Assembly (NCBI RefSeq): GCF_027947595.1
Contig: NZ_CP116257.1
Location: 372,001-436,000 of the forward strand
Length of the DNA stretch: 64,000 nt
DNA from: Streptomyces lienomycini
GTDB taxonomy: Bacteria > Actinomycetota > Actinomycetes > Streptomycetales > Streptomycetaceae
Direction of reading: 5' to 3'
Made by a program: the position numbers and the translations under genes. Positions 28,821-38,234 of this stretch are shown in pieces (position 1 is the stretch's first letter; each line of letters opens with the position of its first letter). A model generated the notes under the pieces. It did no database searches and was not told the DNA's origin. It saw only the letters and a program-made list of their open reading frames with translations.

Positions 28821-30650
28821 TCATGCCGCCCGGGCCTTCTGTTCCGGCAGGTGGTGGACGCAGGGGCGGGGGGATGGTGTGCGGCGGCGCAGGAAGCGAG
28901 GGGCGGCGAGGGTGACGAAGCCCTCTGCCTGCATCGCGGCGAAGCCGATGCGGGGGAGGTCGGCGGAGCGGCGGTAGACGACGAAGCGGGGTTCCCACCG
29001 GGGGCGGAACTTGGCGTTGAACTTGTACAGGGACTCGATCTGGAACCAGCGGGAGAGGAAGACGAGCAGGCCCCGCCATGCGCGCAGGACCGGACCCGCG
29101 CCGATCTTCTCGCCGCGTGCCAGTGCCGCGCGGAACATCGCGAAGTTCAGGGACATCCGCGCGATGCCGAGTTTCGGCGCGGCCTGGAGCGCGGCGACGA
29201 TGAGGAGCTCGTTCATTCCGGGGTCGGCCGCCCGGTCGCGGCGCATGAGGTCCAGGGAGACACCGTCCGCGCCCCACGGCACGAAGTGGAGGACGGCCTT
29301 CAGGTCGCCGTACTCGCCCGGTTCGGGGTCCTGCTTGTGTGCCGTCGCTATCAGGCAGTCGCCGTCGGCCGGGTCGCCGACGCGGCCCAGGGCCATGGAG
29401 AAGCCGCGCTCGGTGTCGGTGCCGCGCCACGCGTCGGCGGCGCGGCGGACGCGGTCCAGTTCGGCGTCGGAGAGGTCAGCGACGCGCCGTACGCGAGTCT
29501 CGTAACCGGCACGCTCGATGCGCTTGACCATCTGGCGCACGTTGCGCATCGCGCGGCCGGCGAGGGAGAAATCCGCGACGTCCACCACCGCCTCGTCGCC
29601 GAGTTCGAGCGCGTCGAGTCCGGTCTCGCGGGTCCAGACCTCGCCGCCGGTCTCGGAGCAGCCCATGACGGCGGGCGTCCAGGAGTGGGCGCATGCCTCG
29701 TCCATGAAGCGTTCGATGGCGCCCGGCCAGGCCTCGACGTCGCCGATCGGGTCGCCGCTGGCCAGCATCACGCCGGAGACGACGCGGTAGGTGACGGCGG
29801 CCTTGCCGCTGGGGGAGAAGACGACGGCCTTGTCGCGGCGCAGCGCGAAGTGGCCGAGGGAGTCGCGGCCGCCGTGCCGGGCGAGCAGGGCGCGCAGGCG
29901 CGTCTCGTCGTCCTCGGTGAGGCGGGCCGCGGGGTGTTCGGGGCGGAAGGCCAGGTAGATGGTGGTGATGGCGGTCAGCAGGCCGAGGGCGCCCAGGGAG
30001 AAGGCCACCGTCCAGGACGTGTTGCCCCGGTAGTCGACCGGGCCCTCGACGCCGAACAGGCCGTAGAGGACGTGGGTGAGGCGGTCGGCCAGGCTCGGGT
30101 CGCCGAGCATGCGGTGCGGGTGGGCGTTGACGACGAGCAGGCCGAGCAGGACGGAACCGGCGCTCATGAGGACGAAGTTGGCCAGGGCCCGCCAGCGGCT
30201 GCGCGGGTCGGGCAGGGCGGCGAACTGGTCGCGGTGGCGCAGCAGCGGGGCGAGCAGTACCAGGGAGATCAGTACGCCGAGGAGGGAGTGGCGGTAGGTG
30301 AACTGGGCCACCGCGCCGAGGGGGAGCAGCGCCACGGCCGCTCGCCAGGCCCGGCGTTTGCGGCGCTTGAGGCCGTGCGCGAGCAGGAGGAGCAGGACGC
30401 CCGCGCTGAGGGAGAGGGCCGCGGCGAAGGGGCCGAAGGCGCCGGGCAGGACCTCGGCGAGGGCGTGCATGCGGCTGTGCCGGAAGCGGGGGAAGACGCC
30501 GGCGGTGATGTCCAGCAGGCCGACGAGCGCGCCGGCCCGGCCGACGAGGAGCGGTACGTTCTCCGGGCGGGGGCCGCGCGGTAGGCGACGTACGCGGTTG
30601 GGTCCTGCCGGAACCGCGCCCGACATTTCCTCATCTGTCCTGACAGACAT
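28821..30650 (-). CDS. Phosphatidylglycerol lysyltransferase-like membrane protein (DUF2156)
   Basis: A 609-residue protein. The N-terminal half has about six membrane helices; the C-terminal half is the LPG_synthase_C/DUF2156 acyltransferase domain (GRDSLGHFALRRDKAVVFSPSG; GDPIGDVEAWPGAIERFMDEA; FSMALGRVGDPADGDCLIATA; MNELLIVAALQAAPKLGIARMSLNFAMFR). Such enzymes transfer lysine from lysyl-tRNA to phosphatidylglycerol, lowering surface charge. No lysyl-tRNA synthetase domain is fused. ATG 30650 gives MSVRTDEEM; an ATG at 30626 is the alternative. Confidence 0.9.
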   Translation of the reverse strand: MSVRTDEEMSGAVPAGPNRVRRLPRGPRPENVPLLVGRAGALVGLLDITAGVFPRFRHSRMHALAEVLPGAFGPFAAALSLSAGVLLLLLAHGLKRRKRRAWRAAVALLPLGAVAQFTYRHSLLGVLISLVLLAPLLRHRDQFAALPDPRSRWRALANFVLMSAGSVLLGLLVVNAHPHRMLGDPSLADRLTHVLYGLFGVEGPVDYRGNTSWTVAFSLGALGLLTAITTIYLAFRPEHPAARLTEDDETRLRALLARHGGRDSLGHFALRRDKAVVFSPSGKAAVTYRVVSGVMLASGDPIGDVEAWPGAIERFMDEACAHSWTPAVMGCSETGGEVWTRETGLDALELGDEAVVDVADFSLAGRAMRNVRQMVKRIERAGYETRVRRVADLSDAELDRVRRAADAWRGTDTERGFSMALGRVGDPADGDCLIATAHKQDPEPGEYGDLKAVLHFVPWGADGVSLDLMRRDRAADPGMNELLIVAALQAAPKLGIARMSLNFAMFRAALARGEKIGAGPVLRAWRGLLVFLSRWFQIESLYKFNAKFRPRWEPRFVVYRRSADLPRIGFAAMQAEGFVTLAAPRFLRRRTPSPRPCVHHLPEQKARAA

Positions 30651-30854
30651 CGCACCTGTAGTTCTGCGAGAGACCGTGGGTCCGGGCCCGTTTCGGGCAT
30701 CCGGCGACATTGCGCTCTCTAGGACGGTGTCTTGGAGGGAGAGGTTCACTCCCCTCGACCGGAAAGCCCGAAGGGGGTCCGGACGGACGGTCCCTGAGGG
30801 CGGTTCCGGCGGGCGCCCGACGGACGCATGGAGAGTGCGGGCAGGTAGCAAGAC

Positions 30855-31985
30855 ATGGGTCTGACGAGCGACAAGGTGCTCGCGTTGGCGGTGGGGGCGG
30901 GCGTGCTGCTGTTCGCCGGCACGGTGTGGTGGTGGCCGCGGCTTGCCGGGCGGAGCGTGCGGGCCGTCCTCGGGCGGATGGGTCTGCTGTTCGCCACCCA
31001 GGTGGCGGTCTTCGCCGCGGTCGGACTGGTCGCCAACCAGTCCTTCGGGTTCTACGGCAGTTGGGCCGACCTGTTCGGCCGGGAGAACGGCCAGGGCGTC
31101 GTCGTCGACCACTCGGCGGGCACCGCCGGCGGGCCGCTGAGGGTCGTCGGCGACCGGCGGGTGACCCGGGCGAGCGGGGCCCGGCCCGACGTCTCGGGCC
31201 GGGTCGAGGAGATACGGATCGTCGGCCGTACGACGGGGATCGGGTCACCCGCGTACGTGTATCTGCCGCCGGAGTACTTCCAGGCGCGGCACCGTGCCCG
31301 TACGTTTCCCGCGACCGTCGTCCTGACGGGGTATCCGGGCACCGCCGAGGCGCTGGTGGACAAGCTCCGCTATCCGCGCACCGCGCTGGAACTGGCGAAG
31401 GCCGGACGGATGCGGCCGATGATCCTGGTCATGCTGCGTCCCACGGTGGCGCCGCCGCGGGACACGGAGTGCGTGGACGTGCCGGGCGGGCCGCAGACGG
31501 AGACGTTCTTCGCGAAGGACCTCCCCGAGGCGGTGAGCGGCCACTACCGGGTCGGCAAGGGGCCGCGGAGCTGGGGTGTCGTCGGCAACTCGACGGGTGG
31601 GTACTGCGCGCTGAAGCTCGCCATGCACCACCCGGAGGCGTACGCCGCCGGGGCGGGGCTGTCCCCGTACTACGACGCGCCGAGCGACCCCACCACGGGC
31701 GATCTCTTCCAGGGCGACAAGGAGCAGAAGAACCGGGCCAACCTGTGGTGGAGCCTCAAGAACCTGCCCGCGCCCGACACTTCTCTGCTCGTCACCAGCA
31801 GCAAGTCCGGTGAGACGAACTACAAGGACACGCTGAAGTTCATCGAGCGGGTGAAGGACAAGAAGCCGACGCGGGTCTCGTCGATCATCCTGGAAAGCGG
31901 CGGGCACAACTTCAATACGTGGCGGCGGGAGATTCCCGCGACGCTGCAGTGGCTGGACGAGCGGCTGGACGCAACGCAGAAATGA
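30855..31985 (+). CDS. Esterase-D/antigen-85-like alpha/beta hydrolase, membrane-anchored
   Basis: A 376-residue protein with two N-terminal hydrophobic segments (about 8-27 and 42-62), then an extracytoplasmic esterase domain. Motifs include YVYLPPEYF, the nucleophile GNSTGGYCAL and the terminal histidine in ESGGHNFNTW. This is the PF00756 fold used by esterase D and mycolyltransferases; mycolates are not expected in Streptomyces, so an ester substrate outside the cell is inferred. It is divergent from the lysyltransferase-like gene across 204 bp. Confidence 0.88.
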   Translation: MGLTSDKVLALAVGAGVLLFAGTVWWWPRLAGRSVRAVLGRMGLLFATQVAVFAAVGLVANQSFGFYGSWADLFGRENGQGVVVDHSAGTAGGPLRVVGDRRVTRASGARPDVSGRVEEIRIVGRTTGIGSPAYVYLPPEYFQARHRARTFPATVVLTGYPGTAEALVDKLRYPRTALELAKAGRMRPMILVMLRPTVAPPRDTECVDVPGGPQTETFFAKDLPEAVSGHYRVGKGPRSWGVVGNSTGGYCALKLAMHHPEAYAAGAGLSPYYDAPSDPTTGDLFQGDKEQKNRANLWWSLKNLPAPDTSLLVTSSKSGETNYKDTLKFIERVKDKKPTRVSSIILESGGHNFNTWRREIPATLQWLDERLDATQK

Positions 31986-32109
31986 TCTTGAAGTAATTCG
32001 TCCCGTACCGCAGATGTGGATTCCCGGAGCCGTGTGAACGCGTCGGAGACGGACGTGTTTTTACGGGGCGGGGCGCCAAGAATCGCCTACGCGCGGTAAG
32101 TTTCTGGCC

Positions 32110-33336
32110 ATGCCACGTGGACGTCACCGCCATTCCCCGCCTTTGCACAGGCTGCTTCCTCCGTCGGCGATCGCAGGCGTCTCCGTCATCTGCGCCTTCG
32201 GCCCCTGGTTGGTCAGCGAGACCACGGTCCTGCGCGTACTGGCCGCCGCGGCCGCGGTGACGGCCGTCGTCGGCGCGGTCGTCATGCGGCACTGGGACGT
32301 CCAGGCGGGCCGGCAGGTGGCCGACCTCACGCGCGCGCGGGCGAGTGACGAGTGGCGCTTCGAGGAACGGGTCGCCGAACTGGAGTCCGACCTGGAGGAG
32401 TCGCGCGAGCTGCGGCAGAAGCTGGAGCACCGGCTGCGCGCCAAGCGCGCGGAGCTGGCGGGGCTGCGCAACGAGCACGCCTCCCTGCTGCGGCGCTACG
32501 CCACGGCGGAGACCGAGCGCGCCAGCGCGCTGGAGGGCCGCCGGCTGCTCGAGATAGAGGCCGCGCCGCAGGCGCCCGCCCTGCCCGCGGCCCGGTCCGC
32601 GCCTGCCCCCGCGCCCGCCCCGGAACCGGCGGCCGAGGAGACCCCTCCGGCCGGCGAGGAGCCGGGTGAGGAGAGCGGGAGCGCCGAAGAGGTTCCCGGC
32701 GCGTTCTCGCCCGAGGGGTCCCGGCTGTTCCTGCGCGCGAACGCGGCACTGGCCCGCCTTCAGGAGGACGCGTCGCCCGCCCCGGCCGGTGGCGACCGGG
32801 ACGACACCCCGGCCGACTCCGACGGCGGTGACGACGACGGGGACGGCGGCGGCAAGGGCGGCGGCGAGAGCGCGGCGCCGGCCGAGGCCGCGCGGGAGGA
32901 CGAGGCGCAGGGGCAGCCCGGGGCGGCCGACGGACACGAGCGCACCGCCGCCGCCTCCCCGACCCCGCAGTCCGACGAGCGGCCCGCGCAGCCCACCCGG
33001 CAGGCCGACGGGCACTTCACGGTGCCGACCGCGGTGGCCGTCGTACCGGCCGCCCCGGCGCGGCGTCCGATGGTCGAGGGCGGCTTCGACTTCTTCGGCA
33101 CGAAGGCCCCCGACGACGCGGCGGACCCGTCCGACGCCGCCCTGGCGGACGTCCAGAACGAGGACCTCGCCGATGTCGTCGGCCAGGAGGCGCTCGCCCT
33201 GCACAAGGCGGAGGCCGAGGCCGCCTTCAAGCCGGCCGGCGAGGAGTCCCGGGGCGTGAGCCAGGTGATCGACCTGACGGCCCACGACGAGACCGAGCAG
33301 ATCGACGTGCAGGGGCTGCGCAGCGCGGTCTCCTGA
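32110..33336 (+). CDS. Membrane-anchored coiled-coil protein with acidic disordered tail
   Basis: A 408-residue protein of no recognised enzyme family. Two close hydrophobic segments (about residues 18-36 and 40-58) form a hairpin. They are followed by a charged coiled coil (about 75-140, FEERVAELESDLEESRELRQK) and a long Ala/Pro/Glu/Asp-rich disordered region with poly-acidic stretches. The last 100 residues carry a conserved-looking GGFDFFGTKAP and VIDLTAHDETEQIDV. It could be a scaffold at the membrane; nothing more can be said. Confidence 0.75.
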   Translation: MPRGRHRHSPPLHRLLPPSAIAGVSVICAFGPWLVSETTVLRVLAAAAAVTAVVGAVVMRHWDVQAGRQVADLTRARASDEWRFEERVAELESDLEESRELRQKLEHRLRAKRAELAGLRNEHASLLRRYATAETERASALEGRRLLEIEAAPQAPALPAARSAPAPAPAPEPAAEETPPAGEEPGEESGSAEEVPGAFSPEGSRLFLRANAALARLQEDASPAPAGGDRDDTPADSDGGDDDGDGGGKGGGESAAPAEAAREDEAQGQPGAADGHERTAAASPTPQSDERPAQPTRQADGHFTVPTAVAVVPAAPARRPMVEGGFDFFGTKAPDDAADPSDAALADVQNEDLADVVGQEALALHKAEAEAAFKPAGEESRGVSQVIDLTAHDETEQIDVQGLRSAVS

Positions 33337-33386
33337 CCGCGGCGGAGCGGTCCTCGGGGCGGTCCCCGGGGCGGTTGTCGGCGCGG

Positions 33387-35083
33387 TCAGGCCATCCAGC
33401 GGTCCGGCGGCGCGTCCCGGCGTCCGGTCCTGGACCGTTCGGCCTGGCCGCGCAGCAGCTCCGCCGCCTCGTCCGCGTCCCGCAGCCGCGCGGTCACGGT
33501 CTTGTTCGCCCCCGTGTCCACCCGTACGTCGGCCAGCCGCAGGGCACGCCGCCAGGGGCCCTGCGTCCGGCGGACGCTCTGGACCTTGGCGTGCGGCACG
33601 AGGGCCAGGGTGCGGCGCAGCAGTCCGTACCGGGCGGCGAAGACCGCGTCGGTGACCGCGAGCCCGTACCCGCGCCACCACAGCGGCCTGCACCGCGCCG
33701 CGCGGCGCGGCGGGCGGGACAGCTCGGGATCCGCCGGGACGGTCACCCCGGGCAGCACGCGCGCGACGACCGACTCGGCGATCTCCCGCGGGGCGACCGG
33801 CAGCAGTACGGAGTTCGACGACCCGGCGACGTCCAGCTCCACCCGCACCCAGCGGCGGCGCCGCCACAGCAGGGGCTCCACGAGGCGCACGGTCTGCACC
33901 CGGCCCGGCGGCACCGTCTCGTGGGCGCGGTCCAGCAGGCCGTGGTCGATGCGGAGTCCGTCGGGGGACTCGGCCACCGTCCAGTCGTACTCGGCGACGA
34001 ACCGGCCCGCGCTGCTCGCACCCGCGGCGCCCACCAGCGGCAGGGCGGTCGCCAGCACCGTCCACAGGTTGTGGGTGGCCAGCCACAGCAGCGTCGGCAC
34101 GACGGCGGCGGCGAGCAGGGTGCCCCAGGTCGCGCCGGTCAGCAGGAGGGAGACGGCGAGGACGCCCGGCGGCACCCGCAGCAGTTGCCGGGCGGGGGCC
34201 TCGCCGACCTCGTGCGCGGTCTCGGGCGCGAAACCGGCCGCGCGCGCGAGCAGCTCCGCCCGCAGCGCACGCGCCTCGTCGGCGCCCAGGAAGGCCAGCT
34301 CGTCCTTCTTGCCGGTGCCTATGACGTCGAGTTTCAGCTTGGCGACCCCCGCGACCCGGGCCAGCAGGGGCTGGGTGACGTCGATGGCCTGGATGCGTTC
34401 GAGGCGGATGTGCGCGGTGCGCCTGAACAGCAGTCCGGTACGGATGCGCAGCTCGGTGTCGGTCACCGCGAAGTGGGTGAACCACCAGGTCAGGAAGCCG
34501 TAGAGGGCGGCCGCGGGGATCAGGACGGCGAGGCCGATCAGCAGGTGGGTCGTGGTCAGCCGCGTCAGCTGGCGCTGGGCCTGGTCCGGATCGTGCACCG
34601 CCCAGCCGACGAGCACGGCGACCGGCGCCCACGCCCGCCGCAGGGGCGTGACGGGGTGCAGACGCCGCTCGGCGACCGCGCCGGCGGGAGGGGACGCGTG
34701 GGTGCCGGGGGCGGTGTCGGGGGCGCTGTCGGTGGCGGGCCCCGTGGCGGGGGTGCCGGCCGGGGGCCGCTCGCGTCGCCGCCCGTCGCCGTCCCCGGTG
34801 CACCGTCGGTACCGGCGCCGGTGGTGCCGCGGCCGGTCTCCGTGGCGCCGGGCGTGGTGTCCGTCGTACGGGCGGTCTCCGTGGCGCCGGGGGCGGTGTC
34901 CGTCGTGCGGGCGGTCGGGTCCGTGGTGCGGTGCGGGGGGCCGGACGTGGCCTGCCCGGGCTCGGGCCTCCTCGGGGTGCCGTTCCCGGGGGCGTCCGTC
35001 CGGTCCGTCGGCCCGGTCACGCCGCCCGCACGGTCCGTCGTACCGCCGTCGGTGGTGTCCCACCCGGCGCCGGGCCCGGTCAC
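33387..35083 (-). CDS. Bacterial PH-domain membrane protein (YdbT-like), apparent one-base frameshift
   Basis: The body (residues about 115-565) has two or three bPH2 domains with membrane pairs between them ([72 protein letters not shown]). The GTG at 35083 overlaps the TGA of the upstream YdbS-like gene, and this frame shows Streptomyces codon use for about 105 codons. It must then change frame near 34762-34766, a run of five C on the coding strand. One extra C gives an uninterrupted 565-residue protein. A start inside the main frame would give an odd His/Arg-rich leader. Confidence 0.75.
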
Positions 35084-35601
35084 AGCCCCGCCGATCGGGC
35101 CTCGCCCAGCTCGGTGAGGCGGTCGCGGAGGCGTTCCGCCTCGGCCGGGTCGAGACCGGGGATGGTCGCGTCGGTCGCGGCGGCGGCCGTGTGCAGCTGC
35201 ACGCTGGCCAGGCCGAAGTGCCGTTCGACCGGTCCGGAGGTCACCTCGACCAGTTGCATGCGCCCGTACGGGACGACGGTCTCCTCCCGCCACAGCACGC
35301 CCCGGCTGATCAGCAGGTCGTCGGCGCGCTCGGCGTACCGCCAGGAGCACCAGTTGCGCTCCAGCATCACCCAGCCCCAGGCGAGCAGAACCAGCGGCGG
35401 CACGGCCAGGGCGGACCAGACGGGGTCGAGGAACAGCGCGGGCAGCAGGGCCGCGGCGAGCGTCAGCAGGCCCAGCCACACCACCAGCAACAGCCGCCGC
35501 ATGCGCAGCAGCCCCGGTGGCAGACCGCTCCACACCGGCTCGTCCCGCGCCGGATCCGCCGCCCCCGCCGTGCCCGTGTCGTCAGGGCTCCCCGTCTCCA
35601 T
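35080..35601 (-). CDS. Bacterial PH-domain protein (YdbS-like)
   Basis: A 173-residue protein with two membrane helices (about 34-53 and 59-78) followed by one bPH2 domain: [52 protein letters not shown]. YdbS/YdbT pairs contribute to stress and bacteriocin resistance in Bacillus; the same pair is here, with overlapping stop and start. ATG 35601 (METGSPDD) is used; ATG 35634 would overlap the divergent nuoD start. Confidence 0.88.
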   Translation of the reverse strand: METGSPDDTGTAGAADPARDEPVWSGLPPGLLRMRRLLLVVWLGLLTLAAALLPALFLDPVWSALAVPPLVLLAWGWVMLERNWCSWRYAERADDLLISRGVLWREETVVPYGRMQLVEVTSGPVERHFGLASVQLHTAAAATDATIPGLDPAEAERLRDRLTELGEARSAGL

Positions 35602-35632
35602 GGGGCCAGCGTACGTAGGGGAGACTGTGTCC

Positions 35633-36784
35633 ATGACTCCTACGACGGAGACCACGGTCGGTGTCGGCGGTGCGGCGGAGAGCACCGACATGGTGCTCAA
35701 CATCGGTCCCCAGCACCCGTCCACCCACGGCGTGCTGCGGCTCAGGCTGGTCCTGGACGGCGAGCGCATCATGAGCGCGGAGCCGGTGATCGGCTACATG
35801 CACCGCGGCGCGGAGAAGCTGTTCGAGGCCCGTGACTACCGTCAGATCATCATGCTCGCCAACCGTCACGACTGGCTGTCGGCGTTCTCCAACGAGCTGG
35901 GTGTCGTCCTCGCCGTCGAGCGGATGCTCGGCATGGAGGTCCCCACGCGCGCGGTGTGGACGCGCACGCTCCTCGCCGAGCTGAACCGGGTGCTCAACCA
36001 CCTGATGTTCCTCGGGTCGTACCCGCTGGAACTGGGCGGCATCACCCCGGTCTTCTACGCCTTCCGGGAGCGGGAGGTCCTCCAGAACGTGATGGAGGAG
36101 GTCTCCGGCGGGCGCATGCACTACATGTTCAACCGCGTCGGCGGCCTCAAGGAGGACCTCCCCGCGGGCTGGACCACGCGCGCGCGTGCCGCCGTCGCGG
36201 CCGTGCGCTCGCGCATGGACGTCTTCGACGACCTGGTGCTCGGCAACGAGATCTTCCGGGGACGTACGCGGGGCGTCGGCGCCCTGTCCGCCGAGGCCGT
36301 GCACGCCTACGGCGTCAGCGGGCCCATCGCCCGCGCCTCCGGAGTCGACTTCGACCTGCGCCGCGACGAGCCCTACCTCGCCTACGGCGAACTCCGGGAC
36401 ACCCTCAGGGTCGTCACCCGCACCGAGGGCGACTGCCTGGCCCGCTTCGAGTGCCTGCTGGAGCAGACGCACAACGCCCTCGACCTCGCCGACGCCTGCC
36501 TGGACCGCCTGGTCGAGCTGGCGCCCGGGCCGGTCAACCAGCGGCTCCCGAAGGTGCTGAAGGCGCCCGAGGGCCACACGTACGCCTGGACCGAGAACCC
36601 GCTCGGCATCAACGGCTACTACCTGGTCAGCAAGGGCGAGAAGACCCCGTACCGGCTGAAGCTGCGCTCGGCGTCGTACAACAACATCCAGGCGCTGGCG
36701 GAGCTGCTGCCCGGGACGCTGGTCGCGGACATGGTGGCGATCCTGGGGTCACTGTTCTTCGTGGTCGGGGACATCGACAAGTAG
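35633..36784 (+). CDS. nuoD: Orphan NADH-quinone oxidoreductase subunit D
   Basis: A 383-residue NuoD (49-kDa subunit) with the quinone-site motif [13 protein letters not shown] and [35 protein letters not shown] and the C-terminal [19 protein letters not shown] lies about 10 nt before the ATG. It stands alone with no other nuo gene in the window, so it is probably the second NuoD copy known outside the nuoA-N operon in Streptomyces. Its 3' end overlaps the convergent methyltransferase gene by 36 bp. Confidence 0.94.
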   Translation: MTPTTETTVGVGGAAESTDMVLNIGPQHPSTHGVLRLRLVLDGERIMSAEPVIGYMHRGAEKLFEARDYRQIIMLANRHDWLSAFSNELGVVLAVERMLGMEVPTRAVWTRTLLAELNRVLNHLMFLGSYPLELGGITPVFYAFREREVLQNVMEEVSGGRMHYMFNRVGGLKEDLPAGWTTRARAAVAAVRSRMDVFDDLVLGNEIFRGRTRGVGALSAEAVHAYGVSGPIARASGVDFDLRRDEPYLAYGELRDTLRVVTRTEGDCLARFECLLEQTHNALDLADACLDRLVELAPGPVNQRLPKVLKAPEGHTYAWTENPLGINGYYLVSKGEKTPYRLKLRSASYNNIQALAELLPGTLVADMVAILGSLFFVVGDIDK

Positions 36785-38116
36785 CGCGGCGGGGTCGAGG
36801 GGCCCCACCGGCTGGAGCAGCCACACGAAGTCGCCCAGGCCGCCCGGCGCGGTCAGCTCCGCGGCCTGCGAGGCACGCGCGAGTGCGCGCACGTACGCCG
36901 CCGGGTCGGTGGAGGCCAGCGAGAGCGGAGGACGGGCGCCCGTGACGCCCAGGGCGCGCAGGACCTCGTGCTGGGGGCGCATGAGCGCGTCCGTGGGCGC
37001 GCACGCCGGAGCGCACCTCGCGGCGTGGGCCTGCGCACACGCGTCCAGGGCGACATGCGCGGTGATGTCGCACGACCCGTCGGGCACCGGCCGGATCTCG
37101 CGCCCCTCCCGGAAGCCGGTGAGCGTCCCGAAGGGCGGGCGGGTGGCCAGGGTGTGCGCGTAGTCGACGGCCACCGCGAGCCCGCCCCTGCCACCTCCGG
37201 CGCCGCGCCTGCCTGCTTCCGTGTCGCCTCTGTCGCCTGCGGTGTCGCGCCTGTCGGCTTCTGCGCTGTTCCTGCCGCCTGCGGTGTCGCGCCTGCCGGC
37301 TCCAGTGTCGCGCCTGTCGGCTTCCGCGCTGCCTCTGCCTGCCTCCGCGCCGCTCCTGCCTGCCTCCGCGCTGCCTCTGCCGCCTCCTGGGCCGTCCCTG
37401 CCTGCCTCCGCGTCGCCTCTGCCGCCTTCCGTGCTGCCCCCGCGGGCTTCCGTGGCGCCTCCGCCGCCCAGCGTCGACACGGCGGAGGCCCAGGCCGTGT
37501 CGCGGGGGAGTCCGATCTCCGCCCGCAGCCCTTCCTCGCCGGGCAGCGGCCACCACCGGGCCAGCCACTCGGCCTCCGCCCCGGCCACCGGCTCCCCGAG
37601 CCGCTCGGTCCCGTCGTCCCGGACGAGCACCCGGCGGGCCACGCCCGCGGAGTCCACCTCCGCCACGTCCACCGGTACGTTGTCCAGCCACTCGTTGGCG
37701 AACAGCAGGCCGGTGACGCCGTCGGGCGGCTCGGGGAGCCACCGGACCCGCGGGTCCAGCCCGGCGGGGCGGTCGGCGACCTCGACGGCGTACGCGCGCG
37801 TGCGGGCGGCCACGTCGGCGGGCAGGGCCGCCAGCACCCCGGTGACCAGTTCGCCCCGTCCGGCCGCCATGTCCACGAAGTCCAGCGTCCCGGGCCGCCC
37901 CAGCGCCTCGTCGACCCGGCACAGCAGCCGCGCCACGGCCCCGGCGAACAGCGGCGACGCGTGCACGGACGTCCGGAAGTGCCCGGCCGGTCCCTCGGGA
38001 GCCGCGCGGTAGAACCCGCCCGGCCCGTACAGGGCCTCCCGGGTGGCCTCCCGCCAGCCGCGCCACGTCCCATGTGCCTCCGGCGCCTCTTCGGCCCCTG
38101 CCGTCCCTGGTGTCAC
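36749..38116 (-). CDS. MidA/NDUFAF7-like SAM-dependent methyltransferase (DUF185)
   Basis: A 455-residue methyltransferase. The family features are [29 protein letters not shown] at the N-terminus, SAM motif [13 protein letters not shown] (78-90), the post-I acidic [10 protein letters not shown], and [17 protein letters not shown]. Residues of about 220-305 are an inserted low-complexity stretch of 7-residue repeats ([14 protein letters not shown] types), absent from the family core. The mitochondrial homologue dimethylates an arginine of the NuoD homologue NDUFS2; here the gene converges on nuoD. Confidence 0.87.
   Translation of the reverse strand: MTPGTAGAEEAPEAHGTWRGWREATREALYGPGGFYRAAPEGPAGHFRTSVHASPLFAGAVARLLCRVDEALGRPGTLDFVDMAAGRGELVTGVLAALPADVAARTRAYAVEVADRPAGLDPRVRWLPEPPDGVTGLLFANEWLDNVPVDVAEVDSAGVARRVLVRDDGTERLGEPVAGAEAEWLARWWPLPGEEGLRAEIGLPRDTAWASAVSTLGGGGATEARGGSTEGGRGDAEAGRDGPGGGRGSAEAGRSGAEAGRGSAEADRRDTGAGRRDTAGGRNSAEADRRDTAGDRGDTEAGRRGAGGGRGGLAVAVDYAHTLATRPPFGTLTGFREGREIRPVPDGSCDITAHVALDACAQAHAARCAPACAPTDALMRPQHEVLRALGVTGARPPLSLASTDPAAYVRALARASQAAELTAPGGLGDFVWLLQPVGPLDPAALLVDVPDHEEQ
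37200..37455. repeat. Degenerate 21-bp tandem repeats inside the methyltransferase gene
   Basis: Blocks such as GCCTGCTTCCG, TGTCGCGCCTG and TCGGCTTC recur at about 21-bp steps. On the coding strand they give 7-residue repeats rich in Gly, Arg, Ala, Asp and Glu. The tract keeps the reading frame. Confidence 0.75.
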
Positions 38117-38234
38117 AGGCCCAGGCTAGGGGCACAGGAGAGCGGAGCCTCCACCTTGCGGAGTAGGCGTGGGGGACGCGGATCGGCCCTCCGGTTGACC
38201 CCTGCACCTATTCCGCTTCCCTACGCTGGGTCAC

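Noticed and set aside
33387..35063. PH-domain protein starting at 35063 with a His/Arg-rich leader
   Set aside because: The leader frame lacks Streptomyces third-position bias, while the frame from GTG 35083 has it; a single-base shift explains the data better.
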